Positions 8,357 to 17,642 of a DNA stretch of 64,000 nucleotides are shown here, piece by piece. How positions within the stretch are numbered: position 1 is the stretch's first letter; every line of letters begins with the position of its first letter. The stretch is from Caballeronia temeraria (GTDB lineage: Bacteria; Pseudomonadota; Gammaproteobacteria; Burkholderiales; Burkholderiaceae). The DNA lies in assembly GCF_001544795.2 (NCBI RefSeq), contig NZ_FCOI02000001.1:1-64000 (forward strand). Reading direction: 5' to 3'. Made by a program: the position numbers and the translations under genes. The notes under the pieces are model-generated. The model made no database searches. It saw only the letters and a list, made by a program, of their open reading frames with translations, and was not told the DNA's origin.

Positions 8357-10954
8357 TTATGCTTTCGCTGCCTTCTCCAGATCCGCGAGCATACGCTCGA
8401 CGCGATCCGATAGCTTCTCCGTGCTCACCTTCTCCCGCAAGCGCGCGACGATCAGCGGAAACGCAAAAGGCGTCGGCTTTTTCGGCGCATGCAGCGCGAG
8501 GCGGCTTTCGCTCATGCGTTCGAGCGCCGCCCGGATGCGGCCGAGTTCGAGTTCCTGCAGCATCACTTCCTGATCGGCTTGCGCGAGCAGCAGATTGCCG
8601 CTGTCGTGCTTGCGGAAGACTTCGTAGAACAGCCCGCTCGACGCCTGCAATTGCCGCGCGCTTTTCTGCTGTCCCGGATGACCTTGATAGATCAACCCTG
8701 ACACGCGCGCGATTTCGCGAAAGCGCCGCGCCGACAACTCCGATGCGTTGAGGCTCGCCAGAATGTCGTGCTCCAGATTCTCCGGCGAAAAAAGCCCTTC
8801 TTCGATGAGCGTTTCCCAATCGAACGGCCGTGCCGACAGCAGCTCGAAGCCGTAATCGTTCATCGAAATGGAAAACGTGCTCGGTTGATCGCGCGCAACC
8901 CGCCAGCCGATAAGCGACCCCAGCCCGATATGCGCCATGCGCCCCGCGAACGGATAGCAGAAGAAGTGATGCCCCTCGCGCGAACGCACGAGTTCGACGA
9001 CGAGCACGCCCGGCCCCGGCAGCGCGGACCACTTCGCCTGCAAATCGAGCAGCGGTTTGATGGCGCGCATCTCGGGCTCGTCGTAGATGCCGTCGTTGGC
9101 GCGCGCGAGCATCACGAGGGCGGCATCGGCGAGTTCGGACGAGAGCGGCATCTTGCTGCCGGCCCATTGCGGCATCGCCCCGCGCGATGACGTCGCGCGT
9201 TTCACGTAGGCGGTCATGTCGCGCACGCGCACGAGTTCGAGCGCGCGTCCGCCGAACGTGAAGACATCGCCGGGCTTGAGGCGCGAGATGAACGATTCCT
9301 CCATCGCGCCGATGCGCCCGCCCGTCATATAAGCCACGTTGATGGTTGCGTTCGCGACGATCGTGCCGACGTTGTTGCGATGCCGGCGCACGAGGTCGTC
9401 GCGCGGCACGCGATACACGCCGTCATCGTCCTTCACGACGCGATGAAAATCCGGATACGCCCCGAGCGATGCGCCGCCGCGCTCGACGAACGCGAGCGCC
9501 CAGTCGAACTCCCGCTGCGTCAGATCGCGATACGCATACGCGGTGCGCACTTCGTCGAGCATATCGGCCGATGTGAAGCCGCCGCCGATCGCCACCGTCA
9601 CGAGATGCTGCACGAGCACGTCGAGCGGCTTTAACGGCATGTCGCGCCCTTCGATGCGACGCTCCTGGATCGCCCAGCGCGCCGCGGCTGCTTCGACGAG
9701 TTCGAGCGCATGCGTCGGCACGATCGTCACGCGCGATACGCGTCCCGGCGCGTGCCCCGAGCGTCCCGCGCGCTGCATCAGCCGCGCGACGCCTTTGGGC
9801 GAGCCGATTTGAAACACGCGATCGACCGGCAGAAAATCGACGCCCAGATCCAGACTCGACGTGCACACGACCGCTTTCAGTTGCCCGTTTTTCAGGCCGA
9901 GTTCGACCCAGTCGCGCACTTCCTTATCGAGCGAGCCGTGATGCAGCGCGAGCAATCCCGCCCAGTCCGGCCGCAGTTCGAGCAGCGCGCGATACCAGAT
10001 TTCCGATTGCGAGCGCGTGTTGGTGAAGACGAGCGAGCTTTGCGCACGATCGATTTCATCGGCGACGGGGCCGACCTGCCGCACGCCCAGATGGCCGCCC
10101 CACGGAAAGCGCTCGATGGTCTCGGGAATCAGCGTATCGACGACGAGCGTTTTCGGCTGCGCGCCACGCACGACGACGCGCGGCGTCTTCACCGGATGCA
10201 GCAACGCATCGTGCGCGGGCGCAAGATTGCCGAGCGTCGCGGACAGGCCCCATATCTGCAGATCGGGACGCCAGCGGGCGAGCCGCGCGATCGCGAGTTG
10301 CGTCTGCGTGCCGCGCTTGTTGCCGAGCAGCTCATGCCATTCATCGACGACGATCATGCGCAGGTGCTTCAGCTCCTCCTGCGCATTGGCGCGCGTGAGC
10401 ATCAGCGTCAGGCTTTCGGGCGTCGTGACGAGCGCCGACGGCATCCGCCGATTCTGACGCGCGCGCTCGGTCGATGACGTGTCGCCCGTGCGCAGCCCGA
10501 CCGTCCACGGCACCGACAGCGCGCTCACCGCGTTTTGCAGCGCGCGGGCGCTGTCGGCGGCGAGCGCGCGCATCGGCGTGATCCACAGGACCGTGAGCGG
10601 CGCAGGGTTGGTATCGACCTTCGATGACCACGCGAAAGCCGCCAGCGCGCCGAGCCACACGGCCCACGTCTTGCCCGCGCCCGTCGTCGCGTGAAGCAGG
10701 CCGCTCGCGCCGCGCGCGATCTCGCGCCACGCTTCGCGCTGAAATTCGAACGGCTGCCAGCCGCGTTCGTCGAACCAGCGCGCGATGCGTGCATCGATCG
10801 GCTTCGCGGCTTCGTTCGCGTCGAATGCGAAAGGCGCGGGCGTGAAAAGCTCGGCGGCGGCATCGAGCTTCGCCTGCGCCGCACGCGTGCGCGGCACCCG
10901 GCGAGGGCGCGGCGCGCGCCGCTTGCGGTCATCGGCGGATTCGGGCGCGCTCAT
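8357..10954 (-). CDS. lhr: Ligase-associated Lhr-type DEXH helicase
   Basis: An 865-residue superfamily 2 helicase of the 'Lhr-Core' type. Walker A is HATTGAGKT (88-96), the DExH box reads DEWHE (204-208) and motif III is SATLGN (238-243); motif VI is visible as [11 protein letters not shown] around residue 390. The rest carries the winged-helix and Lhr-specific domains expected of this length. Family members studied in mycobacteria and Pseudomonas are ATP-dependent 3'-to-5' translocases that unwind DNA or RNA:DNA. The first roughly 30 residues are a basic Arg/Lys-rich tail. The start overlaps the ligase stop by four bases, so it is the third gene of the operon. Confidence 0.95.
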   Translation of the reverse strand: MSAPESADDRKRRAPRPRRVPRTRAAQAKLDAAAELFTPAPFAFDANEAAKPIDARIARWFDERGWQPFEFQREAWREIARGASGLLHATTGAGKTWAVWLGALAAFAWSSKVDTNPAPLTVLWITPMRALAADSARALQNAVSALSVPWTVGLRTGDTSSTERARQNRRMPSALVTTPESLTLMLTRANAQEELKHLRMIVVDEWHELLGNKRGTQTQLAIARLARWRPDLQIWGLSATLGNLAPAHDALLHPVKTPRVVVRGAQPKTLVVDTLIPETIERFPWGGHLGVRQVGPVADEIDRAQSSLVFTNTRSQSEIWYRALLELRPDWAGLLALHHGSLDKEVRDWVELGLKNGQLKAVVCTSSLDLGVDFLPVDRVFQIGSPKGVARLMQRAGRSGHAPGRVSRVTIVPTHALELVEAAAARWAIQERRIEGRDMPLKPLDVLVQHLVTVAIGGGFTSADMLDEVRTAYAYRDLTQREFDWALAFVERGGASLGAYPDFHRVVKDDDGVYRVPRDDLVRRHRNNVGTIVANATINVAYMTGGRIGAMEESFISRLKPGDVFTFGGRALELVRVRDMTAYVKRATSSRGAMPQWAGSKMPLSSELADAALVMLARANDGIYDEPEMRAIKPLLDLQAKWSALPGPGVLVVELVRSREGHHFFCYPFAGRMAHIGLGSLIGWRVARDQPSTFSISMNDYGFELLSARPFDWETLIEEGLFSPENLEHDILASLNASELSARRFREIARVSGLIYQGHPGQQKSARQLQASSGLFYEVFRKHDSGNLLLAQADQEVMLQELELGRIRAALERMSESRLALHAPKKPTPFAFPLIVARLREKVSTEKLSDRVERMLADLEKAAKA

Positions 10955-12606
10955 GCGGCGGCCTCGTTCAGAAAGCCCTTGAGCATGTCGAGCGTGTCGG
11001 CGTCTTCGATCGCCTTGTCGGTGCGCCAGCGCAGCATGCGCGGAAAGCGCACGGCGATGCCCGACTTGTGACGCGGGCTCGCCTGGATGCCTTCGAAGCC
11101 GATCTCGAAGACGAGCGTCGGCGTGACGCTCCTCACCGGTCCGAATTTCTCGATGGTCGTCTTGCGCACGATCGCATCGACGCGGCGCATTTCTTCATCG
11201 GTCAGACCGGAATAAGCCTTTGCGAAGGGCACGAGCGTGCGCGTGCCGCCGGCTTCGTCCCAGACGGCGAAAGTGAAATCCGTGTAGAGGCTCGCGCGCC
11301 GTCCGTGGCCGCGCTGCGCATAGAGGAGCACTGCGTCGATGGCATACGGATCGATCTTCCACTTCCACCACGTGCCCGATGCCTTCGTGCGCCCGACGCC
11401 GTACATCGACGCACGCTCCTTCAGCATCAGTCCTTCGACGCCGCGCGCGCGGCTTTCGTCGCGCAATTGCGCCAGCGCATGCCAGCCGGATGCCGTCACG
11501 ACCGGCGACACGCGCAGCACGTCCACCTGCAAGGAAGACGCCAGCGCGTCCAGCCGGGCGCGCCGCGCGTGCAGCGGCTCCATACGCAGATCGCGGCCAT
11601 CGATTTCGAGCAGATCGTAGGCGAGCAGCGCGGCGGGCGAATCCGCGAGCACTTTCTTCGTGAGCGATTTGCGCGTGATGCGCGGTTGCAGCCGCGCGAA
11701 CGGCAAGGGCACATCGGCGCCCGGTTCCCACGCGAGGATTTCGCCGTCGATCACGGTGCCGTCGGGCAGCGCTTCGCCGAGCGCGGCGAGTTCGGGAAAG
11801 CGCTCGGTCACGAGATCCTCACCGCGCGACCAGACCCACACGCGGCCCGCGCGCTTCACGAGTTGCGCGCGGATGCCGTCCCATTTCCATTCGACGATCC
11901 AGTCATCGGGCGAGCCAAGCGTCGCCGGATCGGTTTGCAGCGGATGCGCGAGAAAAAACGGAAAGGGCAGGCCGATATCGCTTTCGTGCGGCGTGTCGAC
12001 GTCGTCGCCTTCGGTCGCCGGCGCGATCAGCCGAAGGTAGCGCGCGGCGCTCGGCTTCTCGCGCGAATCGGTCCAGCCGACCATGCGTTGCGCGATGCGC
12101 TTGTGATCGACGCCCGCAACCTGAGCGAGCGCACGCACGACGAGCTGCCGCGCGACGCCCACGCGAAAGCCGCCGCCAATCAGCTTCGTCAGCAGAAAGC
12201 GCTCGCTCCAGTTCAGTTCGTCCCAGTAGCTCAGGAGGCGTTCGCGCAATTCGGCCGGCTCGATGCCGCGCAACGTAAGCACGCGTTCTTCGATCCACTG
12301 CGCGAGCCCGAGCGACGATTCGCCCGACGCCGGCGGCAGCACATGCGCGATGGTTTCCGCGAGATCGCCGACCGCCTGATACGACTCTTCGAACAGCCAC
12401 GCCGGCAAGCCCGCGCGCTCGCGGGCGAATTCGGTGAGCAGGCGCGTCGGCACGGACTGGCGCGGCTTGCCGCCCGCGAGAAAATACGACGCCCACGCGG
12501 CATCTTCGGGCGCCGCGCCCGAAAAATACGCGATCAGCGCTTCGAGCTTCTCGTTGGTCGACGTGGTCGCGTCGAGCGCGGCGTAGAGCGTCGCGAAGCG
12601 CTTCAT
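10951..12606 (-). CDS. ATP-dependent DNA ligase (repair-cluster type)
   Basis: A 551-residue ligase that seals nicks with ATP. The adenylation motif is [10 protein letters not shown] with Lys241 as the nucleotidyl acceptor; further motifs include DGEILAW, VEGLMLK and WWKWK, then a C-terminal OB fold. The N-terminal 200 residues are the DNA-binding domain of the bacterial LigB/LIG-I-like class, not the NAD-dependent LigA. The frame stays open upstream to 13323, but the ATG at 12606 begins the family N terminus ([12 protein letters not shown]) and overlaps the exonuclease stop by four bases. It is gene two of the exonuclease-ligase-helicase-MPE operon; its job is presumably to close gaps after processing. 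Confidence 0.94.
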   Translation of the reverse strand: MKRFATLYAALDATTSTNEKLEALIAYFSGAAPEDAAWASYFLAGGKPRQSVPTRLLTEFARERAGLPAWLFEESYQAVGDLAETIAHVLPPASGESSLGLAQWIEERVLTLRGIEPAELRERLLSYWDELNWSERFLLTKLIGGGFRVGVARQLVVRALAQVAGVDHKRIAQRMVGWTDSREKPSAARYLRLIAPATEGDDVDTPHESDIGLPFPFFLAHPLQTDPATLGSPDDWIVEWKWDGIRAQLVKRAGRVWVWSRGEDLVTERFPELAALGEALPDGTVIDGEILAWEPGADVPLPFARLQPRITRKSLTKKVLADSPAALLAYDLLEIDGRDLRMEPLHARRARLDALASSLQVDVLRVSPVVTASGWHALAQLRDESRARGVEGLMLKERASMYGVGRTKASGTWWKWKIDPYAIDAVLLYAQRGHGRRASLYTDFTFAVWDEAGGTRTLVPFAKAYSGLTDEEMRRVDAIVRKTTIEKFGPVRSVTPTLVFEIGFEGIQASPRHKSGIAVRFPRMLRWRTDKAIEDADTLDMLKGFLNEAAA

Positions 12607-13643
12607 GATGCGTCGACCTTGCCGGCATCGAGGTCGGCTTCGACGGCATCGTCGCCGTATTCGGTCTTGAACGCGCCCGCGTCCAGGCCTTGTTCGCAGA
12701 GCCAGCGCACCATCGGCTCGATCTGTCCGTGCGTGACGATCACGCGTTGCGCGCCGCTCGCGCCGATGGCGAGTTGCAGCCCCGGCCAGTCCGCGTGATC
12801 CGACAGCACGAAGCCGCGATCGACGCCCTTGCGCCGCCGCGTGCCGCGCAGACGCATCCAGCCGGACGCGAAGGCATCGCTGTAATCGCCGAAGCGGCGC
12901 ATCCACGTGCTGCCCTGCGCGGACGGCGGCGCGACGATCAGCGCGCCCTTGAACGCGGCCTTGTCCTTTGCCGCGATCTCGCTGACGAGCCGCGTGTCCG
13001 GCAACGCGACGCCCGACTCGCGATACGCGCGATTGAGTGGCTCGACCGCGCCGTGACAGAAGACCGGACCGATGGCGGCGTCGACGCCCGCCAGCACGCG
13101 CTGCGCCTTGCCGAACGAATAGCAGAACAGCACCGACGCGCGGCCTTCGCTCGCGTTGTGGCGCCACCAGGAATCGATGCCGTCGAAGACGTCGCGCGAG
13201 CGGTCCCATCGATAGATCGGCAGGCCGAACGTCGATTCGGTGATGAACGTATCGCAGCGCACCGGTTCGAACGGCGCGCAGGTCGGGTCCGGCTCGACCT
13301 TGTAGTCGCCCGATGCAACCCACACGCGTCCCTTGTATTCGACGCGCACCTGCGCCGAGCCGAGCACGTGCCCGGCCGGATGCAGCGACACGCGCACGCC
13401 GTTCACGACGATGACCTCACCGTAGGCGAGCCCTTGCACGTCGATGCCCGGCAGCCTCGACAGCAGCACGCCCAAGCCCGGTTCGGCCGCGAGATAGTGC
13501 GCATGACCGAAGCGCGCGTGATCGGCATGCGCATGCGTGATGACGGCGCGTTCGACAGGCCGCCAAGGGTCGATATGGAAGTTGCCCGGCACACAGAAGA
13601 GACCTTCGGGCCGCGCGACGATGAGATCGGAAGAGGTGTCCAC
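12603..13643 (-). CDS. Ligase-associated DNA exonuclease (MBL/beta-CASP fold)
   Basis: A 346-residue metallo-beta-lactamase-fold nuclease, first gene of the repair operon. The signature HAHADHA lies at residues 37-43, a second metal-site region HPAGHVLGSAQV at about 88-99, and the beta-CASP region carries SDHADW near residue 275, then VIVTHGQIEP. Such proteins (called 'ligase-associated DNA exonuclease' or YSH1-like Exo) resemble SNM1/Artemis nucleases. The ATG at 13643 gives the complete N terminus (MDTSSDLIV). Cotranscription with the following three genes is strongly indicated by 4-base, 4-base and 0-base junctions; a promoter must lie in 13644-13790 but none stands out. Confidence 0.93.
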   Translation of the reverse strand: MDTSSDLIVARPEGLFCVPGNFHIDPWRPVERAVITHAHADHARFGHAHYLAAEPGLGVLLSRLPGIDVQGLAYGEVIVVNGVRVSLHPAGHVLGSAQVRVEYKGRVWVASGDYKVEPDPTCAPFEPVRCDTFITESTFGLPIYRWDRSRDVFDGIDSWWRHNASEGRASVLFCYSFGKAQRVLAGVDAAIGPVFCHGAVEPLNRAYRESGVALPDTRLVSEIAAKDKAAFKGALIVAPPSAQGSTWMRRFGDYSDAFASGWMRLRGTRRRKGVDRGFVLSDHADWPGLQLAIGASGAQRVIVTHGQIEPMVRWLCEQGLDAGAFKTEYGDDAVEADLDAGKVDAS

Positions 13644-13877
13644 TAATCGCTATCGATGCCGTGTATGACAGTTGCGTGACGCGCTCGCCGTCAGGCTATG
13701 TCGATGTGTTCGATTCTGGCAACAAAAGCACGTCACGTGCCCGTCATGGCGCTTTCATGAATCGCGTCTAGGGTGTAAAAGTTTATTTGGCCCGAGCGTC
13801 TGTTTAGCGACGGTCGTTCGGGATGCTTGTCAGCGAAACACGCGCGCACGGGGCGCGCGCGCCGCGGTCTTCTTCAT
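13644..13877. other. Divergent spacer with imperfect hairpin
   Basis: The spacer between the repair operon and the following plus-strand gene contains one clear structure: arms CCCGAGCG (13791-13798) and CGTTCGGG (13815-13822), 8 pairs including one G-U, around a 16-base loop. There is no T tract, so it is not a simple terminator. I see no good sigma70 pair and no LexA-like palindrome, which matters because the operon to the left is a repair operon. Confidence 0.4.
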
Positions 13878-14384
13878 ATGCCGAACATGGACACGATGGT
13901 TGCGCCGACCGCCGCAGAAGCGGTCTGGATCGTCAGGCTCCAGAGCCATCCGCAGTATGACTTCGTGCGCCTGAAGCGCGTGTTTACCGACTACGGCTCG
14001 CGCCATCAGGTCGTGCTCGTCGACGTGAGAAAGCTGCTCGAGTGCGCCAATCGCGACGACACGGATTACGTGCTCAAAGCCGTCGACGACTGGCACGCGG
14101 GCAAAGTGCGCGGCATTCGCGAGTTTCTCGATCCCGATAATCCCCGCGTGCCGGAAATGCCTTATGTGACGATCAGCGTGCGCCGCTCGCCGGGGCTGCT
14201 CGGGCTTTTGGGCGTGCACCGGGAAGGCGTCGTCGCGTTTCGCAACGGCCAGCATCGCGCGCGCTACATGGCCTATGCCGGCGCGCTGTGCATGCCGGTG
14301 GAAGTGCATGAGCGTGAAGCGGCGCTTCTACATGAGATGTGCGCGGCGCCGGACGCGTCGAGCGCGGAATACGGGGAAATTTGA
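13878..14384 (+). CDS. Conserved protein, possibly plasmid-fertility-inhibition-factor-like
   Basis: A soluble protein of about 168 residues with no signal peptide or membrane segment. A central block reads VLVDVRKLLECANRDDTDYVLKAVDDW and a later one REGVVAFRNGQHRARYMAYAGA, an Arg/His-rich motif reminiscent of the ParB/sulfiredoxin 'GxHR' loop. From memory, Burkholderia proteins with this pattern are labelled 'plasmid fertility inhibition factor family', a name taken from weak similarity and not a known chromosomal role; treat it as tentative. The longer frame from a TTG at 13827 adds 17 basic residues; I prefer the ATG at 13878, or possibly the one at 13887. It converges on the LysR gene across a hairpin. 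Confidence 0.55.
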   Translation: MPNMDTMVAPTAAEAVWIVRLQSHPQYDFVRLKRVFTDYGSRHQVVLVDVRKLLECANRDDTDYVLKAVDDWHAGKVRGIREFLDPDNPRVPEMPYVTISVRRSPGLLGLLGVHREGVVAFRNGQHRARYMAYAGALCMPVEVHEREAALLHEMCAAPDASSAEYGEI

Positions 14385-14416
14385 GCGCTGCCGGAAAAGC
14401 GTGATTCCGTTGGACG

Positions 14417-14451
14417 AAGGGCCAGACGGCGCAGACGCCGTGCTGGCCCTT
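14417..14451. terminator. Convergent bidirectional hairpin terminator
   Basis: Near-perfect inverted repeat between two convergent genes: AAGGGCCAG at 14417-14425 pairs with CTGGCCCTT at 14443-14451, and the inner bases GGCG/CGCC extend the stem with one bulge. T runs are short on both sides, so termination may be inefficient, but position and stem strength support the call. Confidence 0.6.
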
Positions 14452-14466
14452 GTCGTAGTGATGCCT

Positions 14467-15465
14467 CTAGTTGGCGGTTGCCGATGCGCTGTGGATTGAC
14501 TGCACCGGGACGGTCGGCGGCATGGCCGCGCGAATGATCTCGTCGGGGCGGCCGTTTTTGGCGGCAAATTCCCGGCCGAGATAGTCCAGCGCATAATCGA
14601 TGAAAAATCGCGTTTTCGCCGGGAGATATTGCCGTCCCGGATAGACGATCGACACTTTCATGTCGGGATCATCGATCGAATAGCCGTCCAGCAGACGAAC
14701 CAGCGCGCCGCTCTCGATATCCCCGCGCACGATGCCTTCAGGAAGAATGGAAAATCCCATGCTCTTCAGTGTCGCGAGACGGACCATCAGCGCATTATTG
14801 ACGGTGTATGCCGGCGCGAGCGTGATCTGGTCGGCCGCACCGTGCCGGTGCCGGAAGTGCCATGTCTGACTGCGCATCTCGTTCGGCAGACCGACCGAAG
14901 GCAACGCCTGCAAGTCGGTCGGCGCGGCGGGCATGCCGTGCTCGGCGAGGAATGCCGGCGTCGCCACCGTCGCGAGCGTGCTGGTGCCGACCGGCCGTTC
15001 GATGAGCGCCGTGCTCGACACCATGAACGCCGTGACGATGCCGACGTCATAGCCGTCCTCGACGAGATCGACATGACGTTCAGCGAGCGTGAGCCGCACG
15101 TTGACTTTCGGATACACCTTGCGGAAGCCGTCGATGAGCGGCGTCAGCGTCAGCAGCGAAAGCGCGCTCGATGCAACGACACGCAAGGTGCCGCTGGGTT
15201 CGCCTTCCGTATGTGTCACGGTCGACTCGAGATGATCCAGTTCTTCCAGCAACGCGCGGCAGCCCTCGAGATAGCGCGTTCCGGCTTCGGTGAGAGACAG
15301 GTTGCGGGTGGTGCGGTTGATGAGGCGAGTTCGGAGGTGCGCCTCGAGCATTGCGATTGCTCGTGTGACAAGTGCATTCGAGACATCGAGTTGCTGTGCT
15401 GCACGGCGAAAGCTTTCGGTATCCGCCACGCGCACGAAGACGCGCATTGCATGGATCTGATTCAT
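14467..15465 (-). CDS. LysR-family transcriptional regulator
   Basis: A 332-residue LysR-type regulator. The N-terminal helix-turn-helix is intact (FVRVADTESFRRAAQQLDVSNALVTRAIAMLE, residues 10-41), followed by the linker helix and a periplasmic-binding-protein-like effector domain. It closely resembles the CrgA/DhcR-like subgroup that ends in IDYALDYL. It is divergent from the tandem exchanger genes, the usual arrangement for a LysR regulator and its target. Its own promoter is overlapped by an inverted repeat with LysR spacing (15557-15579), suggesting autoregulation. The inducer cannot be read from the sequence; an amino acid or dicarboxylate is a guess from the neighbours. Confidence 0.9.
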   Translation of the reverse strand: MNQIHAMRVFVRVADTESFRRAAQQLDVSNALVTRAIAMLEAHLRTRLINRTTRNLSLTEAGTRYLEGCRALLEELDHLESTVTHTEGEPSGTLRVVASSALSLLTLTPLIDGFRKVYPKVNVRLTLAERHVDLVEDGYDVGIVTAFMVSSTALIERPVGTSTLATVATPAFLAEHGMPAAPTDLQALPSVGLPNEMRSQTWHFRHRHGAADQITLAPAYTVNNALMVRLATLKSMGFSILPEGIVRGDIESGALVRLLDGYSIDDPDMKVSIVYPGRQYLPAKTRFFIDYALDYLGREFAAKNGRPDEIIRAAMPPTVPVQSIHSASATAN

Positions 15466-15554
15466 CGTTGTGCCCTCTCAGGTGGTACCACGCGGATCGG
15501 ACGGGCTGTTCTAAGACAGCTTTGTGTCCGGTTTTTGAACGACGCGTTAAGTCG

Positions 15555-15583
15555 ATAATATTGAGAGCTAACCAATATTGCAA
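15555..15583 (-). promoter_or_regulatory. LysR-gene promoter overlapped by LysR-type operator
   Basis: On the minus strand TTGCAA (15583-15578) and TATTAT (15560-15555) are separated by exactly 17 bases. The inverted repeat AATATTG (15557-15563), 9-base spacer, CAATATT (15573-15579) lies across both boxes and contains the T-N11-A core typical of LysR-type binding sites. It lies about 90 bases upstream of the regulator start. Binding there would repress the regulator and could activate the divergent transporters, whose start is some 375 bases away. Confidence 0.55.
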
Positions 15584-15955
15584 TATCAAATTTCTATAAG
15601 ACGAGATAAATCTTTCCAGCGTGATTAACGTTGTTAATGGCGGCGGCATGCGTTTCAAAATAGAGCATCGTTGTTCGGAATAGAATATGTACGAAAGGCA
15701 TGCATTTTTTGAATCTGGCAGTTTTGCCATCATCTTTTTCGAATGTATGGTGGAGCTATTTACAAAACTGAATATTTCGCGCTGTTTCTGCGAAGGAGCG
15801 CATGCATATATCAAGCATGCAGGAAAAAGATTTTATTTATCGCCCGGTTAATATCGATAAAAACTTTTTCACGGGACGTTATTCGCGTTTTCAGATATTG
15901 CTGGAGCCTTGAGCAGCGCAATTATTTTCGATGACCGATAACACGGGCCGATTCC
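15584..15955. other. AT-rich spacer upstream of the exchanger pair
   Basis: About 370 bases markedly richer in A+T than the rest of the window. It contains several copies of the hexamer GCATGC (around 15700 and 15800-15825) and long A/T runs, consistent with promoter and nucleoid-protein binding sites. A 63-codon open frame at 15743-15934 has no coding character. No terminator or RNA gene is seen. The transporter transcript probably starts in here, but I cannot fix a promoter. Confidence 0.4.
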
Positions 15956-17638
15956 ATGATTTGGACTTTGCTTGCGGCGCAGCCTGAAATTGCGCTTTTT
16001 TCCAGTCTCGCGATTGGTTATCTCGTCGGGTCCGTCAAACTCGGTCCGGTTCAGCTCGGCGGCGTATGCGGCACGCTCATCGTGGCGCTAATTCTTGGAC
16101 AAAGCGGGGCGCGCATTTCACCCGATCTCAAGAATATTGCCTTCGCGCTCTTTATCTTCGCACTGGGTTTCACCGGCGGCCCGCAGTTCTTCGCGAACAT
16201 CGGGCGCGGCTGGCGTTACGGCGCGCTTTCGCTCGTCGAAATCGTCGTCGTGCTTGCGCTCGTGCTCGGCGCCGTCGTGATACTGAAACTCGACGCGGGC
16301 ACGGCGGCGGGATTGCTCGCGGGCGGCGCGACTGAATCCGCCGTGATCGGCACGGCGTCGGAAGCCATCAACCGGCTCGGTTTGTCCACGACAGACACCG
16401 CGCGAATGCAGGCGAATATCGTGACCGCGTACAGCGTGAGCTATCTGTTCGGCCTCGTCACGATCGTGCTCTTCACGAGCCAGTTCGCGCCGCTCATGCT
16501 GCGCGTGAATCTGCGCGACGAAGCCGACCGCGTCTGGCGCAAGCTGGGCGGCGACGGCGCGCTCGGCACCGGACAGACGCCCGCCGCGCCGCCGCTCGCC
16601 GGCCGCGAGCTCAGGGTGACGGCAGCCGCGGGCGAGACCATCGGCGAACTGGAGAAGCGCTTTCGCGACAACATCAGCGTGCAGCGGGTGCAGCGCGATC
16701 GTTCGGTCATCAAGCCGCAGCCCGCGGTCGTGCTGAAAGCGGGCGATCTCGTCGTGGTCGGCGGGCGGCGCGAGGCGCTCGTCGAGGCGATTCCCGCGAT
16801 CGGCGAGGAAGTGTTCGGCAACGGCGTCTCCGATGTCTATGTGGAGCGCGCCGACGTGATGCTCACGCGCCGCGAGCTGCACGGCCTCACGCTCGCGCAG
16901 GTGCGCGCCCGCGCCGCGCCCGCCGATGCGCACGGCATCTTCGTTTCGGCCGTGACGCGTCTGGACAGCACGATTCCCGCGCTGTCCGGCACGCAGGTGC
17001 ATCGCGGCGACGTGCTGACGCTCGTCGGCAACAAGGAGGACGTCGCGCGCGGCGCGGCCAGGCTCGGCTATCTCATTCCCGCCACGCAGAAAACCGACTT
17101 CGTGTTTCTCGGGCTCGGCGTGCTGCTCGGCATCGGGATCGGGCGGCTGTCGGCGCATGTCGGCGGCATCGATCTGACGCTCGGCACGGGCGGCGGCTGT
17201 CTGCTCGCGGGACTGCTCTTCGGCTGGGTTCGCTCGCGCCATCCGCTGATCGGCTCGCTGCCCTCGGCGGCGGCGCAGATTCTGAAGGACTTCGGCCTGT
17301 GCACGTTCATCGCGGCGGTCGGGCTGTCGGCGGGCACGGACGCGGTGCGGCTCGTGCGCGAATACGGCATTGCGCTGCCGATTGCGGGCATCGTCATCAC
17401 GCTCGGGCCGGCGCTCGCGTCGCTCTTTATCGGACGATGGCTGCTCAAGCTCGACGTGCCGATGCTCCTCGGCGCGATCGCCGGCCAGCAGTGCAGCACG
17501 CCCGCGATCAGCGCGCTCGTCGGCGCGACGGGCAACGCGACGCCCATGATCGGCTACACGATCACCTACGCGCTCTCGAACGTGCTGCTGCCGCTGCTCG
17601 GGCCGGTGATCGTCGGGCTCGCGAGCAAACTGGGCTGA
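15956..17638 (+). CDS. Aspartate:alanine exchanger (AAE) family transporter, copy 1
   Basis: A 560-residue inner-membrane transporter with the AAE family plan: about five N-terminal membrane helices, a large soluble centre with two TrkA-C (RCK-C) domains (roughly residues 205-370), and a second block of about five helices. The duplicated family signature appears as GGATESAVIGTASEAI near residue 122 and AIAGQQCSTPAISAL near residue 508. Known relatives are AspT (aspartate/alanine antiport) and SucE (succinate export); the substrate here is not determined. It begins at an ATG at 15956 and ends four bases before the second copy. No aspartate decarboxylase, the classic AspT partner, lies in the window. 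Confidence 0.88.
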   Translation: MIWTLLAAQPEIALFSSLAIGYLVGSVKLGPVQLGGVCGTLIVALILGQSGARISPDLKNIAFALFIFALGFTGGPQFFANIGRGWRYGALSLVEIVVVLALVLGAVVILKLDAGTAAGLLAGGATESAVIGTASEAINRLGLSTTDTARMQANIVTAYSVSYLFGLVTIVLFTSQFAPLMLRVNLRDEADRVWRKLGGDGALGTGQTPAAPPLAGRELRVTAAAGETIGELEKRFRDNISVQRVQRDRSVIKPQPAVVLKAGDLVVVGGRREALVEAIPAIGEEVFGNGVSDVYVERADVMLTRRELHGLTLAQVRARAAPADAHGIFVSAVTRLDSTIPALSGTQVHRGDVLTLVGNKEDVARGAARLGYLIPATQKTDFVFLGLGVLLGIGIGRLSAHVGGIDLTLGTGGGCLLAGLLFGWVRSRHPLIGSLPSAAAQILKDFGLCTFIAAVGLSAGTDAVRLVREYGIALPIAGIVITLGPALASLFIGRWLLKLDVPMLLGAIAGQQCSTPAISALVGATGNATPMIGYTITYALSNVLLPLLGPVIVGLASKLG

Positions 17639-17642
17639 TGTC

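Noticed and set aside
13644-13877. LexA box for the repair operon
   Set aside because: No CTGT-N8-ACAG palindrome is present in the spacer.
15743-15934. 63-codon plus-strand frame in the AT-rich spacer
   Set aside because: Low-GC composition unlike real genes here, no ribosome site and no recognised relatives.
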